Assembly (NCBI GenBank): GCA_937891125.1
Contig: CALAEZ010000176.1
Span: forward strand, 1-14,686
Source: an uncultured Treponema sp.
GTDB taxonomy: Bacteria > Spirochaetota > Spirochaetia > Treponematales > Treponemataceae
DNA length: 14,686 nt
Reading direction: 5' to 3'
Position 1 is the stretch's first letter, and every line of letters starts with the position of its first letter. A model generated the notes under the pieces. It worked only from the letters and a program-made list of their open reading frames with translations, made no database searches and was not told where the DNA came from. Positions 8,923-14,498 of the stretch are shown piece after piece. The translations under genes and the position numbers were made by a program.

Positions 8923-8956
8923 TTTTTATCTTTTAGGCGTTTGGCATAAAAATGCC

Positions 8957-9316
8957 TTATGCCATAATTTCCTTTTCTTTAGCATCGTAAAGCTTATTGA
9001 TTTCGTCAATAAACTTGTCTGTCAGCTTCTGTAAGCTGTCAGTCTCTTTTTTAAGACCATCCTCGGTCAGTTCGCCGGCTTTCTGCTGCTTTTTAAGGTC
9101 ATCGTTACCATCGCGGCGAATATTGCGGATTGTCGTGCGGTAGTTTTCTGCAACGCCTTTAGCCTGCTTTACAAGTTCTTTTCTGCGGTCAGCTGTGAGC
9201 GGCGGAATCGAAATGCGGATTACCTTGCCATCGTTTGAAGGATTTAAGCCAAGGTCAGCTGTTAAAATGCCTTTTTCAATTTCAGTAATCAAAGATTTAT
9301 CAAAAGGAGAAATAAC
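8957..9316 (-). CDS. frr: Ribosome recycling factor, N-terminal third missing at the sequence join
   Basis: The factor splits post-termination ribosomes together with EF-G. About 119 C-terminal residues are present, starting at VISPFDKS and continuing through LGLNPSNDGKVIRISIPPLT and TTIRNIRRDGND to the C-terminal helix KLYDAKEKEIMA. The usual protein is about 184 residues, so some 65 N-terminal residues (helix 1 and part of the small domain) are absent. The frame continues to an ATG at 9337, but the seven or so residues before VISPF do not resemble the family. They use the AT-rich sequence of the neighbouring genome, so that start is rejected. Because frr is essential and the loss coincides with a sharp composition change, the gene was most likely cut by an assembly join rather than by evolution. 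Confidence 0.9.
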   Translation of the reverse strand, partial: VISPFDKSLITEIEKGILTADLGLNPSNDGKVIRISIPPLTADRRKELVKQAKGVAENYRTTIRNIRRDGNDDLKKQQKAGELTEDGLKKETDSLQKLTDKFIDEINKLYDAKEKEIMA

Positions 9317-9326
9317 GGAAGCTAAT
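9311..9326. other. Composition and gene-content breakpoint (probable chimeric join)
   Basis: Ribosome recycling factor homology on the minus strand stops at the codons around 9311-9316. Immediately to the right the sequence becomes strongly AT-rich, with TTA/ATA/AAA codons. The gene complement also changes from Treponema-like to Gram-positive, AT-rich type. No integrase, terminal repeat or duplicated target site is visible at the join. Confidence 0.8.
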
Positions 9327-9656
9327 GTTAAAGCCAATATGCCTAAATTAAAAGATTTATATATTAAAAAGAAAATAAATAAAAAACTTGTTTCATTACT
9401 TGCTAAAATGCAATATATACTTGATAATGATGAAGATGGTAATACTAATGTAACATTAGTATTAGGAGAAATAGATAGACTTAAAAGTATAATGATTAAT
9501 AAATATAAAGAACATTTAAAAAGTGAAGAATTTTCTTATCTATTAAAAAAACTAATGATTATTGAAGAAGAATTTAAAGTAAAATATAATAGAAAGCAAA
9601 TATATAGAGAAATGCTTATGGAAGATTTTGATGAAATGTTAGGAAGAGGCAGATAA
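9317..9656 (+). CDS. Small charged helical protein, 5' end lost at the join, function unknown
   Basis: About 112 residues remain, ending at TAA 9654-9656. The sequence is rich in Lys, Glu, Leu and Ile and looks alpha-helical throughout (for example KLVSLLAKMQYILDND, TLVLGEIDRLKSIMINKYK, LLKKLMIIEEEFK). It has no signal peptide, membrane segment or known catalytic motif. The frame continues leftwards across the join into antisense of frr, but that part is a shadow of frr and cannot be the native N-terminus. There is an in-frame ATG at 9339 with no Shine-Dalgarno before it, so the true start is probably missing. Codon use matches the genes to its right. I do not recognise the family; the length and charge would suit a small structural or regulatory protein. 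Confidence 0.6.
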
Positions 9657-9673
9657 CTAATCTACCTTTTTTT
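9647..9673 (+). terminator. Probable intrinsic terminator of the small helical protein gene
   Basis: An eight-position stem (9647-9654 with 9660-9667, one C/A mismatch) and a 5-base loop are followed by seven T residues (9667-9673). It overlaps the stop codon of the small gene. It would insulate the surface-protein gene downstream. Confidence 0.5.
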
Positions 9674-9691
9674 ATGACAAATTTTCTTAAA

Positions 9692-9738
9692 AACCTTGAT
9701 TTCATATATATATATATAATGTTAGTAGAATCGAGGTT
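9692..9738. repeat. Inverted repeat covering the ribosome binding site of the surface protein gene
   Basis: AACCTTGATT (9692-9701) and AATCGAGGTT (9729-9738) are inverted copies with one difference that would be a G-U pair in RNA. The 27-base interval includes the self-complementary AT tract. The right arm contains the Shine-Dalgarno GAGG and the left arm contains the -35 candidate. Confidence 0.55.
9696..9736 (+). promoter_or_regulatory. Promoter region with (AT)7 tract and ribosome binding site of the surface protein gene
   Basis: TATAAT (9715-9720) is a perfect -10 box. TTGATT (9696-9701) is a -35 candidate, but only 13 bases separate the two, shorter than the usual 16-18. The spacer is largely a dinucleotide tract, (AT)7 at 9704-9717, which runs into the -10. 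The Shine-Dalgarno GAGG (9733-9736) is 5 bases before the ATG at 9742. The -10 and ribosome binding site are good; the -35 is uncertain. Confidence 0.5.
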
Positions 9739-9741
9739 AGG

Positions 9742-11103
9742 ATGGAAGAGAATAAATTAAATAAAAGTAATAAAATAAAAGTAATAGTGTTAACAGCATT
9801 ATTATTCTTAATAGCAATATCAGGAATAACATATGCATATTTTAGTATACAAATAGTAGGAAATGAAGAAGCAAGTAGTATAAGAGTAACAACAGCAAAT
9901 TTAAAACTAATATATACAGATACATTAGTAATGTCAGGAGAAAAGATATATCCAGGATGGACACAAACTAAAACAATAACAGTAGAGAATGCTGGTAATC
10001 AAGATGTATATTACAATATCATCTGGAGAGAGTTATTAAATGAAATAACAAATAATGAATTAGTAATAAGTGCAACATGTACATCAAGTGTACAAGGAAA
10101 TACATGCCCTAATATATCTGAAACAGTAATACCAACTGAAACAACACTTACAAATAACATATCAATAAAGAAGAACATAGGAATAGAAGTAGGAGAGACA
10201 CACACATATGTAGTAACAGTAACATTCAAAGAAACAGGATCAAATCAAAATTATAACCAAAACAAACAATTTTATGGAACACTAAATATAGAAGAATTTA
10301 CTCCAGCAAGAGTAACATTAACAACAGATCAAGGAACAACAGGACTTGATACAGGAGATTTAATAACAATATCACAAGGAAATAATATAAATGAACAATT
10401 TTATGTAGTAAGTACAAATGCAAGTGAGACAGTGTTACTTGCTAAATATAACTTATTAGTTGGAGATGTGCTTGATGTAAATAATAACACATATACTTTA
10501 AATAAAACGTTAAGTTCATTAGATAGTGGGTATGGCTTACAAAGTAGTACAGCAAAAGGATGGGTAACAGGATCTAATGTCCAATATATAGGAGTAGTAC
10601 CATTTAGTGGAACAAACTATTGGGATAATAGTGTATGCCAATATACTGGTACTTCTTGGGGATGTACAGGAGCAAGTGGATTAAAGAGTGAATATACAAC
10701 AAATGGAGCAAGTTATAGCGGTAACCCATATCCATATGTATACAATAGCAATATGTCAAGTATAGCACCGTCATTAGTATATGGAACTGCAGGGACATCC
10801 GATGGTTATGGGCATGCTCAAAATAATGGATATACAATAGCGTATTATGTAGAGCAATATATTGATACACTTGGAATAAATGGAACAGGAAGGTTATTAA
10901 CATACGAAGAAGAGCAAACATTAGCAGGCTCAAATAATTCTGTAATAAATAATGGAAGTTCATACTGGTTGGGGTCAGCTGGCAATGAAAATGCAGAATA
11001 TGATTTGGGTTCAGGTTCCCTTGTTGTCAACAACTTTGCGTTTGATCGTTTCAATGGCATTCGCCCAGTTATAGTTGTAAATACTTCTGATATTAGTCTA
11101 TAA
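9742..11103 (+). CDS. Surface protein with TasA/camelysin-like N-terminus and C-type-lectin-like C-terminal domain
   Basis: A 453-residue exported protein. Residues 11-36 form a basic-hydrophobic signal sequence ending in GITYAYFS, resembling SipW-processed TasA/CalY precursors. Residues about 38-185 resemble that fibre-protein fold: VTTANLKLIYTD, then IYPGWTQTKTITVENAGNQDVYYNI, with a cysteine pair C113/C122 in a CTxxxxxxxxC spacing. Residues about 190-450 form a second domain: GDLITISQGNNINEQFYVVS, LLAKYNLLVGD, a Cys pair C299/C308, RLLTYEEEQTLAG, then SSYWLGSAGN and GIRPVIVVNTSDI at the end. The YW...S and G(I/V)RPV framework is that of C-type-lectin-like (formylglycine-enzyme-type) domains used as DGR targets. 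The last 34 codons before GIRPV differ in composition from the rest. It is probably displayed on the cell surface as an adhesin or fibre subunit; the ligand is unknown. Similar proteins occur as many paralogues in AT-rich gut Firmicutes (recalled, not searched). Confidence 0.75.
   Translation: MEENKLNKSNKIKVIVLTALLFLIAISGITYAYFSIQIVGNEEASSIRVTTANLKLIYTDTLVMSGEKIYPGWTQTKTITVENAGNQDVYYNIIWRELLNEITNNELVISATCTSSVQGNTCPNISETVIPTETTLTNNISIKKNIGIEVGETHTYVVTVTFKETGSNQNYNQNKQFYGTLNIEEFTPARVTLTTDQGTTGLDTGDLITISQGNNINEQFYVVSTNASETVLLAKYNLLVGDVLDVNNNTYTLNKTLSSLDSGYGLQSSTAKGWVTGSNVQYIGVVPFSGTNYWDNSVCQYTGTSWGCTGASGLKSEYTTNGASYSGNPYPYVYNSNMSSIAPSLVYGTAGTSDGYGHAQNNGYTIAYYVEQYIDTLGINGTGRLLTYEEEQTLAGSNNSVINNGSSYWLGSAGNENAEYDLGSGSLVVNNFAFDRFNGIRPVIVVNTSDISL
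10969..11070 (+). other. Candidate DGR variable region at the 3' end of the surface protein gene
   Basis: By hand count 45 of these 102 bases are G or C, well above the flanking gene. Codons change as well: the only two CGN arginine codons of the gene (CGT, CGC; the other arginines are AGA/AGG) are here, with TTG, GGG, GGC, TCC, GTC, GCG, AAC and TTC. The segment encodes residues 410-443, between YW and the end of the GIRPV motif, which is where DGR variable regions lie. No template repeat or reverse transcriptase is in the window. Confidence 0.45.
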
Positions 11104-11123
11104 GACTTAAATTCTTTATATTA

Positions 11124-11155
11124 AAAAAGTTTATAAATTTGTTTATAAACTTTTT
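11124..11155. terminator. Bidirectional intrinsic terminator between convergent genes
   Basis: A perfect 14-bp stem (11124-11137 with 11142-11155) encloses a TTTG loop. The arms begin with an A run and end with a T run, so it can work on both strands. It stops the surface protein gene from the left and the zinc peptidase gene from the right. Confidence 0.88.
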
Positions 11156-11176
11156 ATATGAATAAAATAATATTTT

Positions 11177-11848
11177 TTAATCTCTTCTGCCATTAACTAT
11201 AAGAATTAATCTTAATAATTCTAATATTGATGCAAGTAGACCGGCTACGTATGTTAAGGCTGCAGCTGTTAATACATTTTTCACCTTATCATTTTCATCA
11301 TCTGTTATTAAATTAAGCTTTATTAACTCTTTTTTTGCTCTTAATGAGGCATCTATTTCAACTGGTAATGTTATAAGTTGAAATATTACTCCTGTAGACA
11401 TTAATATAATTGCAATTTCAATTAGTCCTACATATTCTAATAAAAATCCTAATATTAATATAATATAAGCGATTCTGTTTGAAAAATTCACAATTGGAAC
11501 AAGAAAGCTTCTTATTTTCATTGGGATATATCCATCTCTTTTTTGAAGGGCATGTCCACATTCATGTGCAGCGACTGAAATAGATGAAATAGTATTTTTA
11601 TCAAAAATATCATTTGATAATCTTATTACATTTCTAGATGGATCGTAATGATCTGTAAGCATTCCAGATGTTGCTACTATGTGTATTTCATTTAAACCAT
11701 TAGAATCTAATATTTTTCTAGCAGTTTCAAATCCAGATATATTTGATTTTGAATCAATTTTTAAATACTTTTTATATGTAAAAGTTATATAAAATTGTGC
11801 TAAAAGTGGTAAAACTAATATACCTAATACAATCAATAAATAAGTCAT
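11177..11848 (-). CDS. YugP-family membrane zinc metallopeptidase
   Basis: A 223-residue membrane protein of the Zn_peptidase_2 family (B. subtilis YugP type). It has an N-terminal membrane helix (about 3-25), then the family block SGMLTDHYDPSRNVIRLS (61-78). The zinc motif HECGH follows at 95-99 (two His ligands and the catalytic Glu). There are two further hydrophobic segments at about 113-160, and LPVEIDAS (161-168), whose E164 is a likely third ligand. A hydrophobic C-terminal stretch (195-218) completes it. The biological substrate of the family is not established, though a role in membrane protein quality control is plausible. The ATG at 11848 has a strong AAAGGAG Shine-Dalgarno 9 bases upstream. 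It lies downstream of rqcH on the same strand with a 117-base gap and no obvious terminator, so some co-transcription is possible. Confidence 0.88.
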   Translation of the reverse strand: MTYLLIVLGILVLPLLAQFYITFTYKKYLKIDSKSNISGFETARKILDSNGLNEIHIVATSGMLTDHYDPSRNVIRLSNDIFDKNTISSISVAAHECGHALQKRDGYIPMKIRSFLVPIVNFSNRIAYIILILGFLLEYVGLIEIAIILMSTGVIFQLITLPVEIDASLRAKKELIKLNLITDDENDKVKNVLTAAALTYVAGLLASILELLRLILIVNGRRD

Positions 11849-11867
11849 TTATAATACTCCTTTTTAA

Positions 11868-11900
11868 GTGTAATGCTATTTACACATCATATATATTTTA
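11868..11900 (-). promoter_or_regulatory. Possible promoter with palindromic operator upstream of the zinc peptidase gene
   Basis: GTGTAA (11868-11873) and TTACAC (11880-11885) form an interrupted palindrome with 6 bases between. It lies just downstream of a minus-strand -10 candidate TAAAAT (11895-11900) and would overlap the transcription start. Both elements are short for such AT-rich DNA, so the call is tentative. Confidence 0.25.
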
Positions 11901-11965
11901 CCACTATTTAGATAATTTATAAAGTAGTAGAGTAAATGAAAGAATTTTCTATATATTTTTTTAAA

Positions 11966-13669
11966 TTAGCTTTTTGGCATTACGTTTATGGTTTGGTTAT
12001 GTGTGTATATTACAAAACCGGGTTTACTCCCAGAAGGTTTCTTTACGTATTTTACAAAAGTATAGTCAACTGGTACGTTTGATGATAATCTAGCTTTGCT
12101 GTAGTATGCTGCTATTTGGGCGCATCGTATTATTACATCTATGGATGGAGTTTCGCCTTTGGTTTGTAAAATAGCATGGCTTCCGTGTATGTCTTTTGTA
12201 TGAAACCAGATGTCATTTGATTTGGCTAATTTTAGTGTTATGTAGTCGTTTTGTATATTATTTTTTCCTACTAGTAAAGTGTAATTTTCTATTTTGTATT
12301 CTATTGGTGTGTAGGTTTTATCTAATTTTTTATTTTTTTGTTTTTGTTTTGTTATTTTTGTGTTTGATTTTAGACGAGATTGTTCAAATAGCGGATTTTC
12401 GGTAATTTCTGTGTATATTTCGTCTATGTCTGGAACTGTTTTGGCTGTATCTAATTCATATATTATGCTTTCTAAATAATTTAATTCTGATTTAGTTTCT
12501 TGTTTTTGTTCATTAATTACTACTAGGGCATTTTTTAGTTTGTTGTACTTTTTAAAATAATTTTTTACATTGTATGATGGTGTTTTGTTTTTATCAACAA
12601 GTACTGGTATTATGTTGTTATTGTCGTAGTAGTTTTCTAAGAAAACTGTGTCTTCATTAAATTCTGTGTACTTATACATATTGGCTGTTAAAAGCTCTCC
12701 GTATAGTTTGTAGATGTCCATATTTTTGCAGTCTTCTAGTTTGTGATTTATATTAAGTAGCTTTTTTTGTATTTTTGATAGCGTTGATGAAACTAGCTTT
12801 AGTATGTTGTTTCGGTAGCTAGTAAATAACATAGACTCTTCTTTGCTATTATAAAAATCGTCTATGAAGAAATTGGATTGAAGTAAATCCGAATTTTCTT
12901 GTAGTTTTATTGTAAAGTCTTTGTTATAGGTTACAATACTTAGTTTTTTTGTTCCTAGGCTATTTATGGTGTTTGTTATGTAGTTGTACACTTGTTTTAA
13001 ATTGCTGGTTGAAGGCGTGTTATCTATGTTACATTCCGAGATTATGCTTTGAATGTATAATTTACTTATTCCTATAAATATTTTTGAAATTCCAGTGTCT
13101 AGGTGTTCGTATGAGTTTGTTAGTTTATAAAATTCGTCGAAAGTTTTTACTTTTAAAAAATCTATTTTTGTATTTTCTGGCTCTATATATTCTCTGGCTG
13201 GCAAGATATCTCTGTTTGAGTTTTCTTCGGTGGAAAGATGTCTTAAGCTGTCTATTATTACATTGTTTGAATTTGTTAGAATGATATTGCTATGCTTTCC
13301 CATAAGCTCTATTATTAATTTTTTGTTTACTAAATCGTTTAATTCGTTGTAGCATTCTAGGTCTAGGTATACAATTCGCTCTAATCCTTTTGTGTATATT
13401 TTTTTTATTTTTGCACCGATTAAATGCTTTCTTAGAAGCATACAAAAGCTAGGTGCATTTTGTGGGTTTGGCTTTGTATGTGTGGTTAAATTTATTCTAT
13501 ATGTGTCGGATGAAATTGATAAATTTAGAGCATAGTTATTTCCGCCAGAATAAATTCCTAAAATTATTTCATTTTTGTTAGGTTCAAAAATTTTATTGAT
13601 TTTTCCACCAATTAAACAAGTGTTTAATTCAGAAACTATATTGTTTGTAATAATACCGTCAAAAGCCAT
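11966..13669 (-). CDS. rqcH: RqcH, NFACT-family ribosome quality control factor (Rqc2/NEMF homologue)
   Basis: RqcH binds 50S subunits blocked by peptidyl-tRNA and recruits tRNA-Ala to add C-terminal alanine tails that mark stalled chains for degradation. Older annotations call it a fibronectin-binding protein (FbpA/PavA). The 567 residues match the family. The NFACT-N domain starts with MAFDGIITNNIVSEL, contains PSFCMLLRKHL (73-83) and GLERIVYLDL (95-104). A helical middle with coiled-coil character runs about 280-415. The NFACT-R domain is at about 463-567: VGKNNIQNDYITLKLA, DIWFHTKDIHGSHAIL (486-501), and KPSGSKPGFVIYTHNQTI. The pair needed for tailing in B. subtilis (D97-R98) reads E97-R98 here, at the same numbering. 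It is divergent from rplI and has its own promoter. The start is supported by an AAAGGA 11 bases upstream and the family N-terminus. Confidence 0.95.
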   Translation of the reverse strand: MAFDGIITNNIVSELNTCLIGGKINKIFEPNKNEIILGIYSGGNNYALNLSISSDTYRINLTTHTKPNPQNAPSFCMLLRKHLIGAKIKKIYTKGLERIVYLDLECYNELNDLVNKKLIIELMGKHSNIILTNSNNVIIDSLRHLSTEENSNRDILPAREYIEPENTKIDFLKVKTFDEFYKLTNSYEHLDTGISKIFIGISKLYIQSIISECNIDNTPSTSNLKQVYNYITNTINSLGTKKLSIVTYNKDFTIKLQENSDLLQSNFFIDDFYNSKEESMLFTSYRNNILKLVSSTLSKIQKKLLNINHKLEDCKNMDIYKLYGELLTANMYKYTEFNEDTVFLENYYDNNNIIPVLVDKNKTPSYNVKNYFKKYNKLKNALVVINEQKQETKSELNYLESIIYELDTAKTVPDIDEIYTEITENPLFEQSRLKSNTKITKQKQKNKKLDKTYTPIEYKIENYTLLVGKNNIQNDYITLKLAKSNDIWFHTKDIHGSHAILQTKGETPSIDVIIRCAQIAAYYSKARLSSNVPVDYTFVKYVKKPSGSKPGFVIYTHNQTINVMPKS

Positions 13670-13707
13670 TTCTTTGCATATCCTTTCTGTTAACGAAATT
13701 TTTTTGA

Positions 13708-13736
13708 ATTATATTACATTTTATAGAAAAGAGCAA
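13708..13736 (-). promoter_or_regulatory. Sigma-A-type promoter of rqcH
   Basis: On the minus strand TTGCTC (13736-13731), a 17-base spacer and a perfect TATAAT (13713-13708) form a good promoter. It lies about 40 bases before the rqcH ATG, giving a short leader with the AAAGGA ribosome binding site. Confidence 0.7.
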
Positions 13737-13785
13737 TGGAAAAGTCAGATGGGGCTTTGTATAGTTTCAAGTTTTATAGTTTTTA

Positions 13786-13814
13786 TTGAAAAGATAATTG
13801 AAGAGTGATATAAT
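13786..13814 (+). promoter_or_regulatory. Strong sigma-A-type promoter of rplI
   Basis: TTGAAA (13786-13791), a 17-base spacer and TATAAT (13809-13814) with the extended -10 TG (13806-13807) form a near-consensus promoter. Transcription should start near 13821, leaving a leader of about 100 bases before the rplI ATG. It is back to back with the rqcH promoter, 50 bases apart. Confidence 0.78.
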
Positions 13815-13861
13815 TTCGAAAATGAAATGAGGCGCAAATATATTGCATAAAATTTTAATGG

Positions 13862-13912
13862 AAAGGAGAAATAATCCAATCATCTTATATAATATTTTGA
13901 TAATTGGATTAT
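13862..13912 (+). promoter_or_regulatory. rplI leader: distant Shine-Dalgarno followed by a perfect stem-loop
   Basis: AAAGGAG (13862-13868) is the only good Shine-Dalgarno, but it lies 54 bases before the ATG at 13923. Between them ATAATCCAAT (13871-13880) and ATTGGATTAT (13903-13912) form a perfect 10-bp stem with a 22-base loop. If folded, the stem reduces the effective Shine-Dalgarno to ATG distance to about 12 unpaired bases. No purine-rich sequence precedes the ATG directly. Confidence 0.55.
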
Positions 13913-13922
13913 ACGTGTTTGT

Positions 13923-14369
13923 ATGAAAGTAATTTTACTAGACAATATAAAAGGTGTGGGTAAAAAGGACGAGATAATAAATGCTAGCGATGGATATGCT
14001 AGAAATTTTTTATTTCCTAAAAAATTGGCTGTAGAGGCTAATAACGAAAATCTTAGTAAACTAAAGGCTAAAAAACAGTCTGAACAATACAAAAAAGATG
14101 TTGATAAGGCAAATGCAGAAAAAATAGCAAAACAGCTAGATAATATTACACTTACAATAAAAGTAAAAGCTGGAGAAAACGGAAAAATATTTGGAGGAGT
14201 TACTTCAAAAGAAATATCTGAAGAGCTAAAAAGCCAATATAAATTGGATATTGATAAAAAGAAAATTGTGTTAAATGAAAATATAAAGAATATTGGAAGC
14301 TTTGATATAACAATAAAATTGTATGAAGGAGTTACCGGCATATTAAAGGTAAAAACTGTTACAGAATAA
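13923..14369 (+). CDS. rplI: 50S ribosomal protein L9
   Basis: The 148-residue protein is the usual L9 length. It binds 23S rRNA domain V with its N-terminal domain and extends a long helix away from the L1 side of the 50S subunit, helping reading-frame maintenance. The N-terminal domain is clear: MKVILLDNIKGVGKKDEI and GYARNFLFPKKLAVEA (about 23-38). A charged connecting helix follows (about 40-75), then the C-terminal domain with GKIFGGVTSKEISEEL and VTGILKVKTVTE. The ATG at 13923 is fixed by this conserved N-terminus: an in-frame stop lies at 13890-13892 and no other ATG/GTG/TTG start lies between. It is followed by dnaB, a common Gram-positive order. The lack of an adjacent Shine-Dalgarno is unusual for a highly expressed ribosomal protein. 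Confidence 0.97.
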   Translation: MKVILLDNIKGVGKKDEIINASDGYARNFLFPKKLAVEANNENLSKLKAKKQSEQYKKDVDKANAEKIAKQLDNITLTIKVKAGENGKIFGGVTSKEISEELKSQYKLDIDKKKIVLNENIKNIGSFDITIKLYEGVTGILKVKTVTE

Positions 14370-14378
14370 CAAAGGATA

Positions 14379-14420
14379 AAAGATTGCTATGTAATCATTT
14401 TTGGTTTGTTAGCAATTTTT
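14379..14420 (+). terminator. Possible terminator or attenuator between rplI and dnaB
   Basis: ATTGCTA (14383-14389) pairs with TAGCAAT (14410-14416), extendable outward by a G-U and A-U pairs into the following T run, with a 20-base loop. The T tract is right but the loop is large, so it may only partly stop transcription before dnaB. Confidence 0.5.
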
Positions 14421-14429
14421 TATTAATTA

Positions 14430-14453
14430 AAACTTTGTATTGCAACAAGGTTT
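14430..14453 (+). other. Stem-loop in the dnaB leader
   Basis: AAACTTTGT (14430-14438) pairs with ACAAGGTTT (14445-14453), eight Watson-Crick pairs and one G-U, around a 6-base loop. No T run follows, so it is not a terminator. It could shield or stabilise the dnaB leader; the role is unknown. Confidence 0.3.
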
Positions 14454-14498
14454 GTTAAATATGTACTAATATATTTTTTGTAGAAGGGGTTGCAGAAA

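Noticed and set aside
9314..9337. ATG at 9337 as the start of frr
   Set aside because: The residues before VISPFDKS do not resemble ribosome recycling factor and lie in the AT-rich side of the join.
9195..9656. A continuous plus-strand open frame that could be called one 153-residue protein
   Set aside because: The first 40 or so codons are antisense to well-conserved frr sequence and the rest belongs to the AT-rich genome; it is a frame running across the join.
9692..9738. Invertible promoter flanked by the inverted repeat
   Set aside because: The 27-base interval is too short for known site-specific inversion and no recombinase gene is present.
10604..10963. Minus-strand open frame of 119 codons within the surface protein gene
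   Set aside because: His/Leu/Tyr-rich low-complexity translation with no start signal; a shadow of the repeat-like coding sequence on the plus strand.
13880..14341. Long minus-strand open frame with hydrophobic translation opposite rplI
   Set aside because: It is antisense to an unmistakable L9 gene; the Phe/Ser/Leu-rich translation is what AT-rich Lys/Glu codons give in reverse.
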